This document shows positions 5,184-7,188 of a stretch of 7,188 bases of DNA, piece after piece. The position numbers were made by a program, and so were the translations under genes. The notes beneath the pieces are model-generated. The model worked only from the letters and a program-made list of their open reading frames with translations, was not told the origin of the DNA and made no database searches. The stretch comes from Bacteriovoracaceae bacterium (lineage in GTDB: Bacteria > Bdellovibrionota > Bacteriovoracia > Bacteriovoracales > Bacteriovoracaceae). The stretch lies in contig JAKLJM010000108.1 in NCBI GenBank assembly GCA_023151145.1, forward strand, positions 1 to 7,188, given 5' to 3'. The first letter of the stretch is position 1. Every line of letters begins with the position of its first letter.

Positions 5184-7188
5184 TTAACTTAATATCATTT
5201 CAAAATCTTTCATAGTTAATTTTCCAGAGAATATTTCATCGGTATCTGAAGCTAAAAGATCTTGGAAGAGCTGTTTTTTCTGTTCTTGCAATAAGAGAAC
5301 TTTTTCTTCAACGGAGCCTTTGATGATTGGACGATATACCGTTAAGGTATTTTTTTGACCAATCCTATGTGCTCTATCGATGGCTTGTTGTTCAACGGCA
5401 GGGTTCCACCAAGGGTCCATGACAAAGACAAAGCTAGCTGCGGTTAAATTGAGACCAACTCCACCTGCTTTAAGTGAAATAAGAAAGAGTGGGTTGTCGC
5501 CTTTTTGAAAAAGTTCAACTTGTTCCTGGCGCTTATTAATTGATTGGGTTCCATCAATTCGCGAAAATTTCCAATGTCTTTCACGTACGTAGTGCTGAAT
5601 TATATCTAAGTAGGTTGTAAACTGAGAAAAGACAATAGCCTGATGCCCTTCTTCAAAAATGGATTCCAATGTTTCAAGTAGAAATTCAATTTTAGATGAA
5701 CTTAATTGTTTATAATTTAACTGTTCTGAGCGTTGTTGCCATAAACAATTTTGACGTAGTTGCAAAAGTCCACGCAGAATTTCACCATACTTGGCAGTGG
5801 AATTCGCTTGAGTAATACGGGTTTTGATATTTGCCATATTGTTTTCATAGAACTTTTTCTCATCATCACTGAATTCAATGAAATGATTGTTCTCAATTTT
5901 TGGTGGCAGGTCATGAAGAACTTGAGCTTTCGTTCTTCGCAAAATAAAGGGCGCGGCTGTTTTTCTAGCGATCATTCTAGATTTGGAGTTAGAAGTTGTT
6001 CTAATGAACTGTAAGTCACCCCAAATGCCAGGAATTGATAAGTCTAAAATATTATAAAATTCAGAAAGATCGTTTTCAACCGGAGTACCCGTTAAACAAA
6101 TTCTAAAATCAGCATTAATTTTTCGCGCACTAAAAGCACCGAGAGATCGAATGTTTTTTAAATGTTGAACTTCATCGAGAATTAAGACATCGAAATGAAA
6201 TTGCGAGAAAACCTCTTCAGTTTCTCTTTTCATGACGCCGTAACTCGTGAGAATAATTTTGGTATCCTCTGGAAATTCTCTAGCTCCACCGTGATAGATA
6301 TAGTGTTTCATCTGTGAGAATTTTTTAATTTCATTTTCCCAATTTAGTAAAATCGTCACAGGACATACGATAAGAATTCTTTTTGTTTGATCATAAATAC
6401 TTTGAAGAAAGGCTATTGTTTGCAGAGTTTTACCTAGACCCATATCATCGGCCAAACAGGCACCGAGCTTTGATTCATGCAAAAAACGTAACCAATGATA
6501 ACCCGTTTCTTGATACGGACGTAGCGTTGCAGAGAGGTTCTCTGGAAATGGATATTTCGGTAGCTCTGTTAAGGTCGCAAGTCTTTCGCAAAGTTTAATT
6601 TCTTCTTCAGTTAAGGCACCATCAATGCCCATTTTTTTCAGTTCAAATAATTCGAAAATTCTCGCCTTATTAAATGGCAGGACAAAACGCTTTAATTTTG
6701 ATTCAAGGTCTTCAGAGGTCTGATCTTCTGCTTTACCTTCGTATTTCGTGTACTTTTGCATCATTCGAACAAGGTCTCTTTGCTCGTTGGTCAAAAGAAT
6801 GAGTCCTTTTTTGGTTAAGACTAGTCCATTTTCAATATTGGCTTCTTTTATGACAGTCCAATCTTCTTCCGTCATGGAAAGCTCTAGATCAAACCATTTT
6901 GTTGTTGACGAGCGTCTTTCGAATTTAATTCTAGAATTCCACCTTGAAATTTCTTGGCGATCATAAAAAATAGGCAAGTTGTTTAATTCAGCAAACCGAT
7001 TAAATTCTTGTAGTCCTTCAAATAACTGTTGCGGAGCTATCTTGTAGGACAGTTCTTTTGCTTCTGTAGCATAGTAGGCAAAACGAAAAGCTTGTTCAGA
7101 AAATTTTTCATAAAGATTCATGAGAAAGCTTTTCAAGAAATAATTATTATAAATAATTAAAGTATGAAGAGTGTGATCATAGATAATG
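5184..7188 (-). CDS. SNF2-family DEAD/DEAH-type helicase, probably cut at its N-terminus by the window edge
   Basis: This is a superfamily 2 ATPase of the bacterial SNF2 type, which translocates on double-stranded DNA and remodels protein-DNA complexes; its exact cellular role is unknown. Numbering is from an in-frame TTG at 7134-7136. Residues 1-190 look like the C-terminal part of the bacterial SNF2-associated domain (note KWFDLEL, 80-86). Then come the Q-like motif LRPYQ (205-209), Walker A DMGLGKT (231-237), DEVQHLKN (321-328, where DEAQ or DEAH is usual), LTGTPVEND (348-356), SLKAGGVGLNLTAA (554-567) and DRAHRIGQ (587-594) with two likely arginine fingers. All ATPase motifs are present. 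The frame has no stop up to base 7188. Neither the TTG nor the ATG at 7119-7121 has a ribosome-binding site, and relatives are usually 900 residues or more, so I treat it as 5'-partial. Against this, 7137-7188 is only about 19% G+C and holds a TATAAT (7146-7151), so a start at ATG 7121 remains possible. It is the first gene of the pair with the membrane phosphotransferase. Confidence 0.93.
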   Translation of the reverse strand, partial: IIYDHTLHTLIIYNNYFLKSFLMNLYEKFSEQAFRFAYYATEAKELSYKIAPQQLFEGLQEFNRFAELNNLPIFYDRQEISRWNSRIKFERRSSTTKWFDLELSMTEEDWTVIKEANIENGLVLTKKGLILLTNEQRDLVRMMQKYTKYEGKAEDQTSEDLESKLKRFVLPFNKARIFELFELKKMGIDGALTEEEIKLCERLATLTELPKYPFPENLSATLRPYQETGYHWLRFLHESKLGACLADDMGLGKTLQTIAFLQSIYDQTKRILIVCPVTILLNWENEIKKFSQMKHYIYHGGAREFPEDTKIILTSYGVMKRETEEVFSQFHFDVLILDEVQHLKNIRSLGAFSARKINADFRICLTGTPVENDLSEFYNILDLSIPGIWGDLQFIRTTSNSKSRMIARKTAAPFILRRTKAQVLHDLPPKIENNHFIEFSDDEKKFYENNMANIKTRITQANSTAKYGEILRGLLQLRQNCLWQQRSEQLNYKQLSSSKIEFLLETLESIFEEGHQAIVFSQFTTYLDIIQHYVRERHWKFSRIDGTQSINKRQEQVELFQKGDNPLFLISLKAGGVGLNLTAASFVFVMDPWWNPAVEQQAIDRAHRIGQKNTLTVYRPIIKGSVEEKVLLLQEQKKQLFQDLLASDTDEIFSGKLTMKDFEMILS

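Noticed and set aside
7134..7151. Complete promoter and TTG start for the helicase (TATAAT at 7146-7151)
   Set aside because: No matching -35 is found at 16-18 bases, no ribosome-binding site follows, and the TTG would lie only a few bases from the transcription start.
1756..7188. Defence island (SNF2 helicase, ung and an unknown hydrolase together)
   Set aside because: There is no methyltransferase, nuclease, PLD or phage gene nearby, the genes lie in two opposed operons, and the helicase looks like the common chromosomal SNF2 type.

Overview
The window is AT-rich DNA (roughly one-third G+C by eye) and densely coding. It carries six protein genes: one certainly cut by an edge (metF, left) and one probably cut (SNF2 helicase, right). 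Sec-type signal peptides, a COG1368-type membrane phosphotransferase, a full-size bacterial SNF2 helicase family and E. coli-like promoter and Shine-Dalgarno signals fit a Gram-negative bacterium with a low-GC chromosome. A Bdellovibrionota/Bacteriovorax-like or neighbouring deltaproteobacterial lineage would fit. That placement is inference, since no rRNA or other phylogenetic marker is present.

Layout from left to right. Positions 1-703 (minus) hold the N-terminal 234 codons of a methylenetetrahydrofolate reductase (metF). A 77-base gap with two abutting inverted repeats separates it from a periplasmic PhnD-type substrate-binding protein (781-1671, minus). Positions 1672-1755 are a divergent promoter region with a good sigma70-like promoter for the phnD-like gene and short palindromes. 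Rightward from it run a UPF0489-family protein (1756-2472) and uracil-DNA glycosylase ung (2476-3159), three bases apart and probably translationally coupled. A perfect 20-base palindrome at 3147-3166 overlaps the ung stop and lies 3 bases beyond the stop of the convergent operon, so it looks like a shared bidirectional terminator. The right half is a leftward operon: an SNF2 helicase (5184 to the right edge) followed after 16 bases by an LTA-synthase/OpgB-like membrane phosphotransferase (ATG at 5167, stop at 3170).

Functionally this looks like chromosomal housekeeping sequence: one-carbon/methionine metabolism, ligand capture in the periplasm, uracil excision repair, DNA or nucleoprotein remodelling, and envelope polymer modification. 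I see no transposase, integrase, phage gene, CRISPR array, tRNA or rRNA, and no clear defence system. The least understood gene is the UPF0489 protein, whose motifs resemble the metal centre of ureohydrolases and which is tightly coupled to ung. Two gene starts need care: the membrane phosphotransferase should start at ATG 5167 rather than the upstream TTG, and the helicase has no convincing start inside the window.
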